The notes under the pieces were generated by a model. It was not told the DNA's origin. It searched no databases and was given only the letters and a program-made list of their open reading frames with translations. From contig DEKU01000041.1 of the NCBI GenBank assembly GCA_002354035.1, forward strand, positions 1 through 27,124: a stretch of DNA of 27,124 nt, in the 5' to 3' direction. This stretch comes from Bacteroidales bacterium UBA2714 (GTDB taxonomy: Bacteria > Bacteroidota > Bacteroidia > Bacteroidales > P3). The translations under genes and the position numbers were made by a program. The stretch's first letter is position 1. The number at the start of each line of letters is the position of its first letter. Shown one piece after another: positions 16,742 through 25,129 of this stretch.

Positions 16742-18277
16742 CTAACGAGCGGACCTGGAGCGAAGGCTGGGCGAAAGAACGAGGGCCGAGAGGCCGAGGC
16801 CGTAGTAGATGGGGTCGGCGGGGAGGGCGAGGAACTTGGCCAGCAGCATGGCGGCGGTACCTGCCACCATGGCGGGCACCACGTAGCGAGGCCGTATGCG
16901 GCCGGGCAGGAAGAGGGCAAACGAGAGCGGGAAAAGCAACGCCACGGCGCGCAGCCCGAGGGAGAGGAAGCCGAGGTCGTTGATGAAAGTGCCTTTGACG
17001 GAGAGAGCCACCACCACGGCCAAGGCCAGCAGACCTATGATTGAAAGGCGCGTCTGCATCAGCAGGGAGCGGTCGGAGACGGGCCGCAGGGCAGGCAGCC
17101 GACGGCCAAACTGGCGGCTGGCACGGAGCTGCCGCAGGTTGGCATAGACGTCGCGCACCAGGATGGTGGCCGCGCCAAGGGTGAGGCCACTGCCACAGCC
17201 CAGAATGTTGACGAGCATGGCTCCGAGGGCTATGCCGCCAAGCCATGCGGGCATGTGGGTAAGCACAAAGGCCGGGAAGGCCTGAAGGGAGCTTTCGATC
17301 ACCCCGACACCGTCGGGCAACTGATGACCGGCCGCCTGGAGGGCGGACAATTCGGCGGCGGTGACATAATGGCCACGCATGTACATGCCCACCAGCACAC
17401 AGGCCGCACCGATGATGGGGATGAGTAGCGAGCAGTAGATGGCTCCGCGGCGGGCTTTGGGGGTGGAGGCGGCGGACCAGATGCCCTGGGCGTAGGTCTG
17501 GGTGGTGACCACGCCAAGCATGAGCGAGAGGCAGCCGCCAATGTCTTTAAGAGGGCCGCGGGCCACGAAATTGCCGTAGCGACGGTGGATGCTTTCGGCA
17601 TCGGTGATGTCGTTAAGACTGGCCACTACGGGGTCGGCATAGAGGTTTTGTATACTGGACATGATGCCGCCGAAGCCGTTGCCCAGATGCCACACCAAGG
17701 CACCGGCGGTAAGGGAGGCAACGTAGAGGAGGACCAGTTTGATGATGCCGCCGGCGCCAGCGCTGCGTATGCCGCCGAAGAGGACGAAGAGCATGATGAG
17801 CAGCGCGCTGATGATGGCGGCCCAGGTGAGCGACAGGGGGAAGAGGCTGGAGACCATGGCTGAGGCCGAGAGGACTTGCGACATGATGCTGATGAAGATG
17901 CCGATGAGGAAAAGGAGCGAGCCGACGGTCTCGGCCCGGCGGCCATACTGGCGCGACACAATTTCGAGGAGGGTGGAGCAGCCGCTTTCGCGCAGCGGAC
18001 GGGCGTAGACCAAGGCCAGCACCAGCGAGCCGAGGGCTGCACCGATGGTGAACCACCAGGCGGAGATGCCGAAGCTGAAAGCCAGCTGGGCGGTGCCGAT
18101 GGTGGACTGGCCGCCCACGAGGGTGCCGAGAATGGCTCCGCAGACCATCCAAGAGCCCGAACGACCGCCGGTGGTGAAGCTTCGCGCGTCGCTCACCTTG
18201 CGGCCCGAGAGGATGCTCACCGCCAGCAAAAGGCCTACGGTGAGGAGGATACCGATGATGTGTACAGTTGTCAACAT
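16742..18277 (-). CDS. Sodium:solute symporter family transporter
   Basis: 511 aa from MLTTVHIIGI; the open frame continues upstream but only through noncoding sequence and out-of-frame parts of the next gene. About 13 hydrophobic segments cover the whole length. The SSS-family core includes ARSFTTGGRSGSW, an unwound-helix region GTLVGGQSTIGTAQLAF near 50-66, and VTTQTYAQGIWSAAST near 265-280. Members import sugars, sialic acid, amino acids or similar solutes with sodium. The substrate cannot be read from sequence, but the gene lies directly downstream of a GH163-like gene on the same strand and has its own promoter. Import of a released sugar is an attractive guess. Confidence 0.9.
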   Translation of the reverse strand: MLTTVHIIGILLTVGLLLAVSILSGRKVSDARSFTTGGRSGSWMVCGAILGTLVGGQSTIGTAQLAFSFGISAWWFTIGAALGSLVLALVYARPLRESGCSTLLEIVSRQYGRRAETVGSLLFLIGIFISIMSQVLSASAMVSSLFPLSLTWAAIISALLIMLFVLFGGIRSAGAGGIIKLVLLYVASLTAGALVWHLGNGFGGIMSSIQNLYADPVVASLNDITDAESIHRRYGNFVARGPLKDIGGCLSLMLGVVTTQTYAQGIWSAASTPKARRGAIYCSLLIPIIGAACVLVGMYMRGHYVTAAELSALQAAGHQLPDGVGVIESSLQAFPAFVLTHMPAWLGGIALGAMLVNILGCGSGLTLGAATILVRDVYANLRQLRASRQFGRRLPALRPVSDRSLLMQTRLSIIGLLALAVVVALSVKGTFINDLGFLSLGLRAVALLFPLSFALFLPGRIRPRYVVPAMVAGTAAMLLAKFLALPADPIYYGLGLSALVLSPSLRSRSAR

Positions 18278-18304
18278 ATCTTGTTGTGTAGAAAAAAACG
18301 GCTG

Positions 18305-18312
18305 CAAAGGTA
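18305..18312 (-). promoter_or_regulatory. -7 promoter box for the symporter gene
   Basis: The minus strand reads TACCTTTG, matching TAnnTTTG, 28 bp before the ATG at 18277. It suggests independent transcription from the upstream GH163-like gene. Confidence 0.6.
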
Positions 18313-18393
18313 CACTTTTTTCCCCATATAATGGGAAAAGAAATGCGGCAAGAGGATGTTTGAGAGAAAAACAGCCGTATCGAGCCAATGACG

Positions 18394-20777
18394 TTACCGC
18401 ACTATTATCTCGTCGGTGAAGAGCCAGGGGGATGAGCCGGTGGCGCGGTGCCAGGCGGGGATGGAGGGAAGGGGGAGGGCCTCGACGCGCACATAGCGGG
18501 CGCGACGGGTGGGGAATTGGACGGCAAAGGTCTTGATTTGCGGCACGGCCAGGCGTTGGGGGTCGTCGGGACGGAGGGTGCCGACGAGGCTCCAGTTGCG
18601 GCCATTGGAGGAGACGTAGTAGTTGATGGTTTGGGGGAAGAAAATCCAGGAGAGGGGGAAGTAGAAGAAATCGAGCTTGATTTGGCTGATTTTGTGGCGG
18701 CGACCGAGGTCGATGACGGCATCGAGAGTGTCGCCCCAGAAGCCTAACCAGTCGCGCTTGTAGTTGAGTATTCCGGCACGGCCATCGGTGAGGCCTTGGG
18801 GACCACCGGCGCTGTACTGGCTGTGGGGAAGGTGGCGAAGGGAGACGGTGCGATGGCGTGCCAGATTGGGTTGGTTGCATTTGGCCAGATAGTTGTCGAT
18901 GTCGGCCCGGTATTCGTGGAGGGAGTAGCCCATTTCGTGGAGGATGGTGAGGCCGAGGCGCGAGCCGTCGGCCACAAAGCGGTCGGCGCGGGAGGAGAAA
19001 GAGCTGTCCATGGGCAGGAAGCCGGACATGGTGAGCTCGAGAGGGAGAGTTCGAGATAGCGGATGCGGTCGCGCACCACTTGCTGTGCGGTGAGGCTACA
19101 GTTTTCGAAGAAGGGGTTGTTGCGGGAGTTGTAGAGGGCGAGGCTGTCGTAGGCGGCTGCAATGAGGGTTTGGTAGAGAGTTATTTGTTCGGGCGAGAGG
19201 TAGCCCGTGGCGGCATCGACGGGGTAGCCGTAGATGTCGAGCCGCTGGCCGGAGGCAATGAGGGCGTGGTGCATCTGGCGGTAAAACTGCTCGACAGGAG
19301 CGGCAGCGAGGCCGTAGTGGTGGAGGCAGAAGTCGTGGAGGAGCGAGTCGGGGTCGGCGTTGACATCCCAGAGGAGTTTGGCCAGCATGTATTGGCGCAG
19401 TTCCATCCAGGAGGTCATGTTATTGGCACCTGTGCCTTGCTCGAACATAAGTCGGACGCCGTGGTCGTGGAAGTATTTGAGGTTGGGCTGGAGGACGTGG
19501 AGGTTGGGGAAGGGATCCCACATGTTGCGGAACTGGACGACATAGTCCCAGACGTAGAGGTTGGGGGTAAGGGCCGCCCAGTCTTCCATGTCGCAGCGGA
19601 AAGAGGCCTCGGCAGGGGCGGTGGGGATGGCTTCTTGCCGTCCGCACTCAATGGAGCAGAACATGATGCTGACGTTGGAGTCGGGCTTTTCGATATGGCC
19701 CTGGACGGGCTGGGGGGCTCGGCGGGTGAACTGGTAGGCCAAGGTGGAGATGGTTTTGTGGGGGAAACGGCGCGCGACCTGGTTGATGAAGTGGATGAGT
19801 GTGCCGGAAGGGCCACCGTATAGGGAGTCGGCGTGGCGGCAGCGTGGACATTGGCAGACGTTGTAGTTGTCATTGTTGGAGACGGACCATACCTGGGCGT
19901 CGGGCTGCTGCTGCATCATGGTGGCGAGGTTGGCGCAGAGGGTGTCCAAGACCTGGGGATTGGAGAGGCAGAGCTGCCCGTCGCGGACACGCTGGCCGCC
20001 AATCTGGGAGAACCACTCGGGGTGGCGGTCGAAATAGGTGGCAGGCGGGATGAGTTTTTGGAAGGTGTGGACATACATGCCGTCGGCCCAGCGGAGGGGT
20101 CCGGAGGACGGTTTGTCGTCGATGTATTGGCCTTCAGGACCGACACGGATGCGGCGGTGGAGGCCGTGCCAGTCGGCATAGTCGGGGCTGTGGTGGGGGG
20201 TGTAGTACCAGATTTCGCGATAGGCGAAGGAGGGGTTGTTCACCTCGTCGGCCACGGGGAGGCCGGGTTTGATGACAGGGGAGACGTCGGGAACCTGGGG
20301 GTCGGTCATGCGGAAGCCTTTGAGCTCCAGCAGGCGGGCGGCGCCGTAGTAGACGGCTTTGCCCTGACGGCCATAGACGACGGCGGTGTGGCCATCGGAG
20401 CGAAGTCGGAAGCCGTCGTCGCGCAGTTCCTCCTTGCGGGTGAGGGTGGACATGGCCATGCGGGTGTTTCCCACAAAGACAGCCATGGGCATGGCACCGC
20501 GGCCGGGATTGCGGAGAGAGGGGAGCGTGTCGGCTGCGGATTCCTGTATGATGGCGAAACCGTCAAGATGGTCGGCCAGCAGGTGGGCGGCACGCAGCTC
20601 GACGCTGTCGGCATGGTCGGGAACGAGTATCCACCCCTGTAAGGAAAAATGCTCCAGACCTTGGGTATGCGACGCTGAACCAGCTTTCCTCACCTGGTTC
20701 TGAGCCTCTGAACCGCCGCCTACAGCAAGCAAAAGAGCCATGACCCAGAACTGAACGAGATTGCGTATAGGAATCAT
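18394..20777 (-). pseudogene. DUF4838 (GH163-type) secreted glycosidase, frameshifted
   Basis: Two reading frames together make one protein of about 790 aa. The first runs from MIPIRNLVQF (20777) to about 19045. The second continues from about 19045 to 18394 and includes MSGFLPMDSS. A -1 shift near ELSL/LELTM joins them; the first frame then runs on as low-complexity nonsense. A signal peptide occupies residues 1-25 (MALLLAVGGGSEAQ). An alpha-glucuronidase-like N-terminal domain follows (about 40-160), then the DUF4838 core (YADWHGLHRRIRVG, WSVSNNDN, FCSIECGRQ, LYVWDYVVQF) and an F5/8 type C-like domain at the end (LDAVIDLGRRHKISQIKLD). CAZy family GH163, endo-beta-N-acetylglucosaminidases acting on N-glycans, contains DUF4838 proteins. 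The shift could be a true inactivating mutation or a sequence error. No classic slippery heptamer is visible. Confidence 0.8.
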
Positions 20778-20811
20778 ATATTGCAGTTTGTTGTTACGTA
20801 AAACACAAATG

Positions 20812-20819
20812 CAAAAATA
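20812..20819 (-). promoter_or_regulatory. -7 promoter box for the GH163-like gene
   Basis: The minus strand reads TATTTTTG, matching TAnnTTTG, 34 bp before the ATG at 20777. It is back to back with the plus-strand promoter of the structured RNA. Confidence 0.6.
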
Positions 20820-20848
20820 CACCATTTTCGCCGAATTGAGAAAAAAAG

Positions 20849-20878
20849 TTTGTATGTTGAAAATAAATTGTATCTTTG
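20849..20878 (+). promoter_or_regulatory. Complete Bacteroidota promoter driving the structured RNA and CHASE2/caspase genes
   Basis: A -33 TTTG (20849-20852) and a -7 TATCTTTG (20871-20878) are 18 bases apart, near the usual spacing for this phylum. Transcription should start near 20884. It is the only good promoter seen before the CHASE2-like gene. Confidence 0.75.
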
Positions 20879-20883
20879 CAGAT

Positions 20884-21100
20884 GGTTTAGAACAGGAAAC
20901 TAAGCCTAAAGTATAGAAGCGTTATACTTCTTCTTGTGACTGAAAACCTGAGAAATTTTCATCAAGAAGCAAGAGTGTGTAACGGTTCACGCATATAGCG
21001 TGGACTGATGCCGCATCTTCTTCACAGGTATTTTTCTCAGGACCTTCAGTCAAAGACGTGGTATACAGCACCACGCTTCTTTTGTATAGTAAGGCTCTCC
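20884..21100 (+). ncRNA. Rod-like structured RNA, 6S RNA candidate
   Basis: A long hairpin-like fold is visible by eye. The closing stem pairs GAAGCG (20916-20921) with CGCTTC (21074-21079), with outer pairs 20912-20915/21085-21088 and 20903-20907/21092-21096. An open bubble follows; its 3' side can form its own hairpin (CGTGGT 21057-21062 with ACCACG 21070-21075), which competes with the closing stem by two bases. The terminal rod pairs 20938-20944/21045-21051, 20947-20955/21033-21041, 20964-20969/21017-21022, and the apical GTTCACGC/GCGTGGAC (20985-20992/20998-21005) closed by ATATA. Closing stem, bubble with a 3' hairpin, and long arm match 6S RNA, the RNA-polymerase-binding regulator. A 5' hairpin (20884-20890/20900-20906) could compete with the outer stem, so a regulatory leader for the downstream genes remains possible. 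Confidence 0.6.
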
Positions 21101-21135
21101 TTTGGTGCTGGAGTGGGTGTTGGGAAACATAAAAA

Positions 21136-22320
21136 ATGAAGTGGAGTAAGAACAAGTTATGGAACAAACAGATACTACTAAGTATTGCCATATCTTTGGT
21201 AATATTAATGCTTTGCTACCTCTTCAACAACATTGCTTACCCCATGTCTCTCTCCTCTGAGAAATACTCATTCTTAGAGTACTTCAATCCTAAAGAGCAA
21301 GACATCGATGATGCCGTCTTTGTCAATGTTTCGTATGACAAGATGCTTATTTCCGACACTGTAGAAGTTCCCGACACCAATCGAAAACGCGCCATCACCG
21401 ACCGCAAACGACTGCTCGACTTCCTCAAAAAGGTGGAGAACACCAACTACCGCCACATTTTCCTCGACATCCGCTTTGAACAAAATGAATACTCCGAATA
21501 CGACTCTGCACTGACTATGCAGTTGTTGAGAATGCGCGATGTGGCAATAGCAAAACACTGGGACTTAATAAACAGATGTCCATATCCCATGACTGACAGC
21601 CTCATGGAACCTCTCGGCTTCTTCTGCGACTTCGATGAGTCAAAAAGCAAGTCGGGATTCTACAAATACCGATACCTACAAAATGGAGAAGGTTCCATCG
21701 CTTTGGAAATGTATAGACATGCTACCAATCGAAACATTACCAAACATGGACCTTTTTATTTCGACGGCTGCAAACTCTGTCAAAACGCACTCTTCCTCAC
21801 TATTCACACCAGCATGGAATGCGAGTGGCAGGAAGACAACACGCAAAACTACTTCCATCTCTCCGAATTGATTTTCGACTCCATTACATGGACCCGTTTT
21901 CGCGATGATATCAGTGGCAAATATCTCATAATCGGCGACATGAAAGAGGATCTTCACGATACCTATGCGCATGCTCAGCCAGGAGCCTATCTTCACTACC
22001 TGGGTTTCAAATCACTTATGGAGAAGAAACATATTGTCAGATGGTATTATGTACTTTTCTTATTACTCTTCTATACCTTTATCATCTACATTATTCTTCA
22101 GGGACTGAGAAAAGAAACTATCCGTTGGAATCCGCTCAAATGGATAGTCCAACGCCCTCTCATACATTTCCTCTGTTCTCTGTTGGGGTATGGTTTTATC
22201 CTCTCCCTGCTATCTTCCCTAATCTACCTATTCGGTGACAAAGCATACAATATCACAATACCGTCTTTGACATTTGCATTGCTGAGCAACATTGTACAAT
22301 TCATAAAAATGAGAAAATAG
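21136..22320 (+). CDS. CHASE2-like membrane sensor protein
   Basis: 394 aa. One transmembrane helix near residues 13-32 is followed by a large extracytoplasmic domain (about 33-298) and three hydrophobic helices at the C-terminus (about 302-321, 343-366, 373-390). This layout, with VFVNVSYDK early, FLDIRFE near 112 and KYLIIGDMKEDLHDT before the last helices, is that of CHASE2 domains (where DIxF and GxxxxxxxD segments recur). CHASE2 senses unknown extracellular cues and is usually fused to a kinase, cyclase or other output. Here no output domain is fused; the caspase-like gene starts one base after the stop and probably serves as its partner. The family call is by layout and short motifs only. 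Confidence 0.65.
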   Translation: MKWSKNKLWNKQILLSIAISLVILMLCYLFNNIAYPMSLSSEKYSFLEYFNPKEQDIDDAVFVNVSYDKMLISDTVEVPDTNRKRAITDRKRLLDFLKKVENTNYRHIFLDIRFEQNEYSEYDSALTMQLLRMRDVAIAKHWDLINRCPYPMTDSLMEPLGFFCDFDESKSKSGFYKYRYLQNGEGSIALEMYRHATNRNITKHGPFYFDGCKLCQNALFLTIHTSMECEWQEDNTQNYFHLSELIFDSITWTRFRDDISGKYLIIGDMKEDLHDTYAHAQPGAYLHYLGFKSLMEKKHIVRWYYVLFLLLFYTFIIYIILQGLRKETIRWNPLKWIVQRPLIHFLCSLLGYGFILSLLSSLIYLFGDKAYNITIPSLTFALLSNIVQFIKMRK

Positions 22321-22321
22321 C

Positions 22322-24373
22322 ATGAAACATCTATTACCTTGCATCGCCCTGATTTTGATGTTGTCCACTGCCATTCAAGCCGTGGGACAGGACACATACG
22401 AAATCCTGCGCATCTACAACGCCAATAGCATCACTATCGGCAACCGGCAGAAGAAAGTCGGTGACAGATTCAACCTCAATGAACGCATAGATTTTGCCAA
22501 TAAAAAACAGAGTTTCAGGGCACAGAAAATGGGCACTTCAAAAATATATTATTTCTCTAAAGAGACCCTGAAAGCCAAGAAGGCCAAAAGCCTTAAGGAC
22601 TATTTTATAAACAACTACCACAAAGTGAAAGGCTCCACCCGAAGCGAATCTGGGAACTTTCCAGAAATCAGTCAGGGGGAACACAACATTGCAAACTATC
22701 CAGAAAAACGCATTGCCCTTGTTATTGGCAACGGCAACTATAATGATTTGGAAGTATTGCCCAATGCCCTGAACGATGCCCGCGACGTATCTGACAGACT
22801 GAAACAATTGGGTTTCGATGTGGCGACACTATACGATGCTGACATCAACGACATGCAAACCTCTGTCACCTCTTTCTTCCAACTCGCACAAAGCTACCAA
22901 GTGGCTCTTATCTATTTTGCAGGTCACGGCCTTAGATACGAGGGAAAAGACTATTTGCTTGCAATTGATAGAGGCGACCTTAGCATCAAAGATGAATGCT
23001 CTCTGGACTACTTAATAGAAGAAAGCGAGAAATGGAAAAGCAACGGCAAAGTTATGATATTTGTCATTGACGCATGTCGCAATCAGGCCGGCTTCGCCAA
23101 TGCTGGCGACAACCGAGCCATTGAGGCAAAGAAAGGCACCGCCATTCTGCAATCCACATCTTCGGGACAAGTCGCAATGGATTCTGATGCCGGTAGTGGC
23201 AACAGCCCCTTTGCCAGAGCGTTCATCAATGGCATCGGCCAATCTGGCAATGACATGGAAGAAGATTTCTTTGACATCCGAAGGGAAGTGATGAGCAACA
23301 CAGCAAATCGCCAAAATCCTCGTACTTCCTTCGGTGGAGGATTTGACTTCTATTTCTGCAAAGGATGTAATGATACTCCAAATAACAAGAAGAATGAACT
23401 GAATGAAAAAAAAGCGGCTGTTCCCGATACCCTCGCTTCAATATCTCTAACAGAAGAACAAATAAGCGAAATAAAGAAATATTATAAGGGATTACCTCAC
23501 ACTATTATTTGTAATTCTGATTCTATAAACCTAATAGAGAGAACAGCACAAGAAGGAGATAAAAGAAGTCAGTACATACTCGGACTATATTACTACAATG
23601 GTGCCTATCCTATTCATGGATATAAATGGATTCGCTTAGCAGCCGAACAAGGTTATACAGAGGCAATTGATTTTATCAAAAAGGAGCATACTAGCATTGG
23701 TGGCATGTATCTTCGCCTTGATATGGGAGACTCCTATATGGAGTATCAATTCGGACGAATGTATGAAGAAGGAGACCTAGTACCTAAGTCATATATTGAA
23801 GCTGCAAAATATTATAAAAAATCTGCAGAACACGGTAATTGTGATGCTCAATACGCTCTAAGCAGGTTGTATCACAATGGGTATGGCGTACCCCAATCAT
23901 TCGACGAGGCATTTAAATGGGCATTGCTGGCTGCTAAAAATGGGCTGGCGGACGCTCAATACTGGGTAGCAATGTACTACCTACATGGTACTGGGTGTAA
24001 ACAATCTGATGCTTTGTCAAAGAAATGGTTATTAAAAGCAGCAAATCAAGAAGACCACCAAGCACAATTTGAAATTGGATTTAATTACCTAACCGGTCTA
24101 GATGGATATATCCAATCAGGGAAAAAAGCCGAGAAATGGTTGTTAAAGGCAGCCCGTAGTGGCCATGGTGATGCACAATATTGGCTTGGATTCTATTATG
24201 ACGACACAGAATCTCTTGTAATCAGCAATACTAAAAGAATTCTATCAGATAATGCTATAAAATGGTACCGCTTAGCAGCCCAAAAAGGACAACCACTTGC
24301 AATAAAAGTACTCAAGGAACATCATATTGACATAGAAGAATCTATTAACAGCACCAACAATTTAAGTCAGTAA
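22322..24373 (+). CDS. Caspase-fold protease (peptidase C14 type) with Sel1 repeats
   Basis: 683 aa. Signal peptide residues 1-23 (ending AVGQ). A small domain of unknown type lies at about 25-100 (YEILRIYNANSITIG). The caspase-like domain at about 128-345 opens with RIALVIGNGNYND and has the catalytic dyad H202 in YFAGHGL and C252 in VIDACRNQ, both intact. After a short lysine-rich linker, about seven Sel1-type repeats fill 405-675 (AAKYYKKSAEHGNCDAQYAL is one), a TPR-like scaffold for binding partners. Bacterial caspase homologues act in regulated proteolysis or cell death; the substrate here is unknown. Export implies action outside the cytoplasm. Base composition turns clearly more AT-rich from about 23400, at the start of the Sel1 part, hinting at module exchange. 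Confidence 0.88.
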   Translation: MKHLLPCIALILMLSTAIQAVGQDTYEILRIYNANSITIGNRQKKVGDRFNLNERIDFANKKQSFRAQKMGTSKIYYFSKETLKAKKAKSLKDYFINNYHKVKGSTRSESGNFPEISQGEHNIANYPEKRIALVIGNGNYNDLEVLPNALNDARDVSDRLKQLGFDVATLYDADINDMQTSVTSFFQLAQSYQVALIYFAGHGLRYEGKDYLLAIDRGDLSIKDECSLDYLIEESEKWKSNGKVMIFVIDACRNQAGFANAGDNRAIEAKKGTAILQSTSSGQVAMDSDAGSGNSPFARAFINGIGQSGNDMEEDFFDIRREVMSNTANRQNPRTSFGGGFDFYFCKGCNDTPNNKKNELNEKKAAVPDTLASISLTEEQISEIKKYYKGLPHTIICNSDSINLIERTAQEGDKRSQYILGLYYYNGAYPIHGYKWIRLAAEQGYTEAIDFIKKEHTSIGGMYLRLDMGDSYMEYQFGRMYEEGDLVPKSYIEAAKYYKKSAEHGNCDAQYALSRLYHNGYGVPQSFDEAFKWALLAAKNGLADAQYWVAMYYLHGTGCKQSDALSKKWLLKAANQEDHQAQFEIGFNYLTGLDGYIQSGKKAEKWLLKAARSGHGDAQYWLGFYYDDTESLVISNTKRILSDNAIKWYRLAAQKGQPLAIKVLKEHHIDIEESINSTNNLSQ

Positions 24374-24508
24374 ACAAATGTTATATTACAAATCCTTATT
24401 AATTGAAACATAAAAGGTTAAATTTCTAAAAATCCTCGTTCGGCATGACGAATAAAAAGAACTCTGATTTGCACGAAACAATTTAGGACAAATAGTTGTT
24501 CTAAAAAC

Positions 24509-24541
24509 GAAAGAGGATGACACAGTGTGCCATCCTCTTTC
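24509..24541. terminator. Bidirectional hairpin between caspase gene and DUF2442 gene
   Basis: GAAAGAGGATG (24509-24519) pairs perfectly with CATCCTCTTTC (24531-24541), an 11-bp stem. Moderately A-rich and T-rich sequence flanks it. Position between two convergent units suggests a shared terminator. The 135 bp between the caspase stop and this hairpin is AT-rich and shows no gene. Confidence 0.75.
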
Positions 24542-24558
24542 ATCTAAAATACGACTAC

Positions 24559-24864
24559 TTATTTTTCGTATTCTATTGGTGCTTCTGCTGCAACAGGCAA
24601 ATCACTTTCATCGCCTACGAGTTCTCCGTGTTCGAAAATATACTCCGGAGCGATGTCAATTGTACCGTTGCACCATTCAAGCGTGTCTGAGATATGGAAT
24701 TGTCTCAACGTATTCTTATCTTTCAAAGGTGCAAAGACAGGGTACTTGTCAACTATAGGGGCAAAGTCAAACAAACGGGATTCCCCATTATTGAAGGAGA
24801 CAAGCATTCTAAAATCATTTAGATACTTTGCTTCAGTTATTTCAAGAAACAGTTGCTCTTTCAT
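24559..24864 (-). CDS. DUF2442 domain-containing protein
   Basis: 101 aa. The pattern ITEAKYLNDFRMLVSFNNGESRLFDFAP, then LFAPLKD-like spacing and LEWCNGTIDIAPEYIFEHG, matches the small DUF2442 family. These proteins are often next to DUF4160 proteins, and the pair has the size and layout of a toxin-antitoxin module, though no activity is established to my knowledge. The ATG overlaps the stop of the DUF4160 gene as ATGA. The last dozen residues (PVAAEAPIEYEK) extend beyond the core domain. Confidence 0.85.
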   Translation of the reverse strand: MKEQLFLEITEAKYLNDFRMLVSFNNGESRLFDFAPIVDKYPVFAPLKDKNTLRQFHISDTLEWCNGTIDIAPEYIFEHGELVGDESDLPVAAEAPIEYEK

Positions 24865-25118
24865 CTTAATGGTTCAATTTTGTTAGGGCTTTGTCCCATT
24901 GATGCCAGTTTCCAAGCCTCCATTATCTCTTCTCGATGTAAGTCAAGCCACTCTAATATCATCCGTAATGCACGTTCTGACATTTCTCCCCGTACCTTCC
25001 CATTCATTATTTCCACAGATACTTTATCTTGTTGATAATACGCATGGAAATGTGGAGGATTGTGGTCAATGAAACGTATTACTATACTAATCCCGAAGAA
25101 TTCTGATATAGTTGGCAT
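24861..25118 (-). CDS. DUF4160 domain-containing protein
   Basis: 85 aa. MPTISEFFGISIVIRF followed by HNPPHFHAYYQQDKVSVEI is the DUF4160 signature. The conserved HxPPHFHA segment with its histidines could bind metal or take part in catalysis. The C-terminal half is helical (ALRMILEWLDLHREEIMEAW). The gene begins 11 bp after the iorB stop and overlaps the DUF2442 gene by four bases, so it is probably read from the iorAB transcript. Both small genes are more AT-rich than iorAB. Confidence 0.87.
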   Translation of the reverse strand: MPTISEFFGISIVIRFIDHNPPHFHAYYQQDKVSVEIMNGKVRGEMSERALRMILEWLDLHREEIMEAWKLASMGQSPNKIEPLR

Positions 25119-25129
25119 AACATAAATAG

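Noticed and set aside
18278..19162. N-terminal extension of the symporter frame
   Set aside because: It reads through the out-of-frame 3' part of the GH163-like gene and an intergenic promoter; the transporter begins at 18277.
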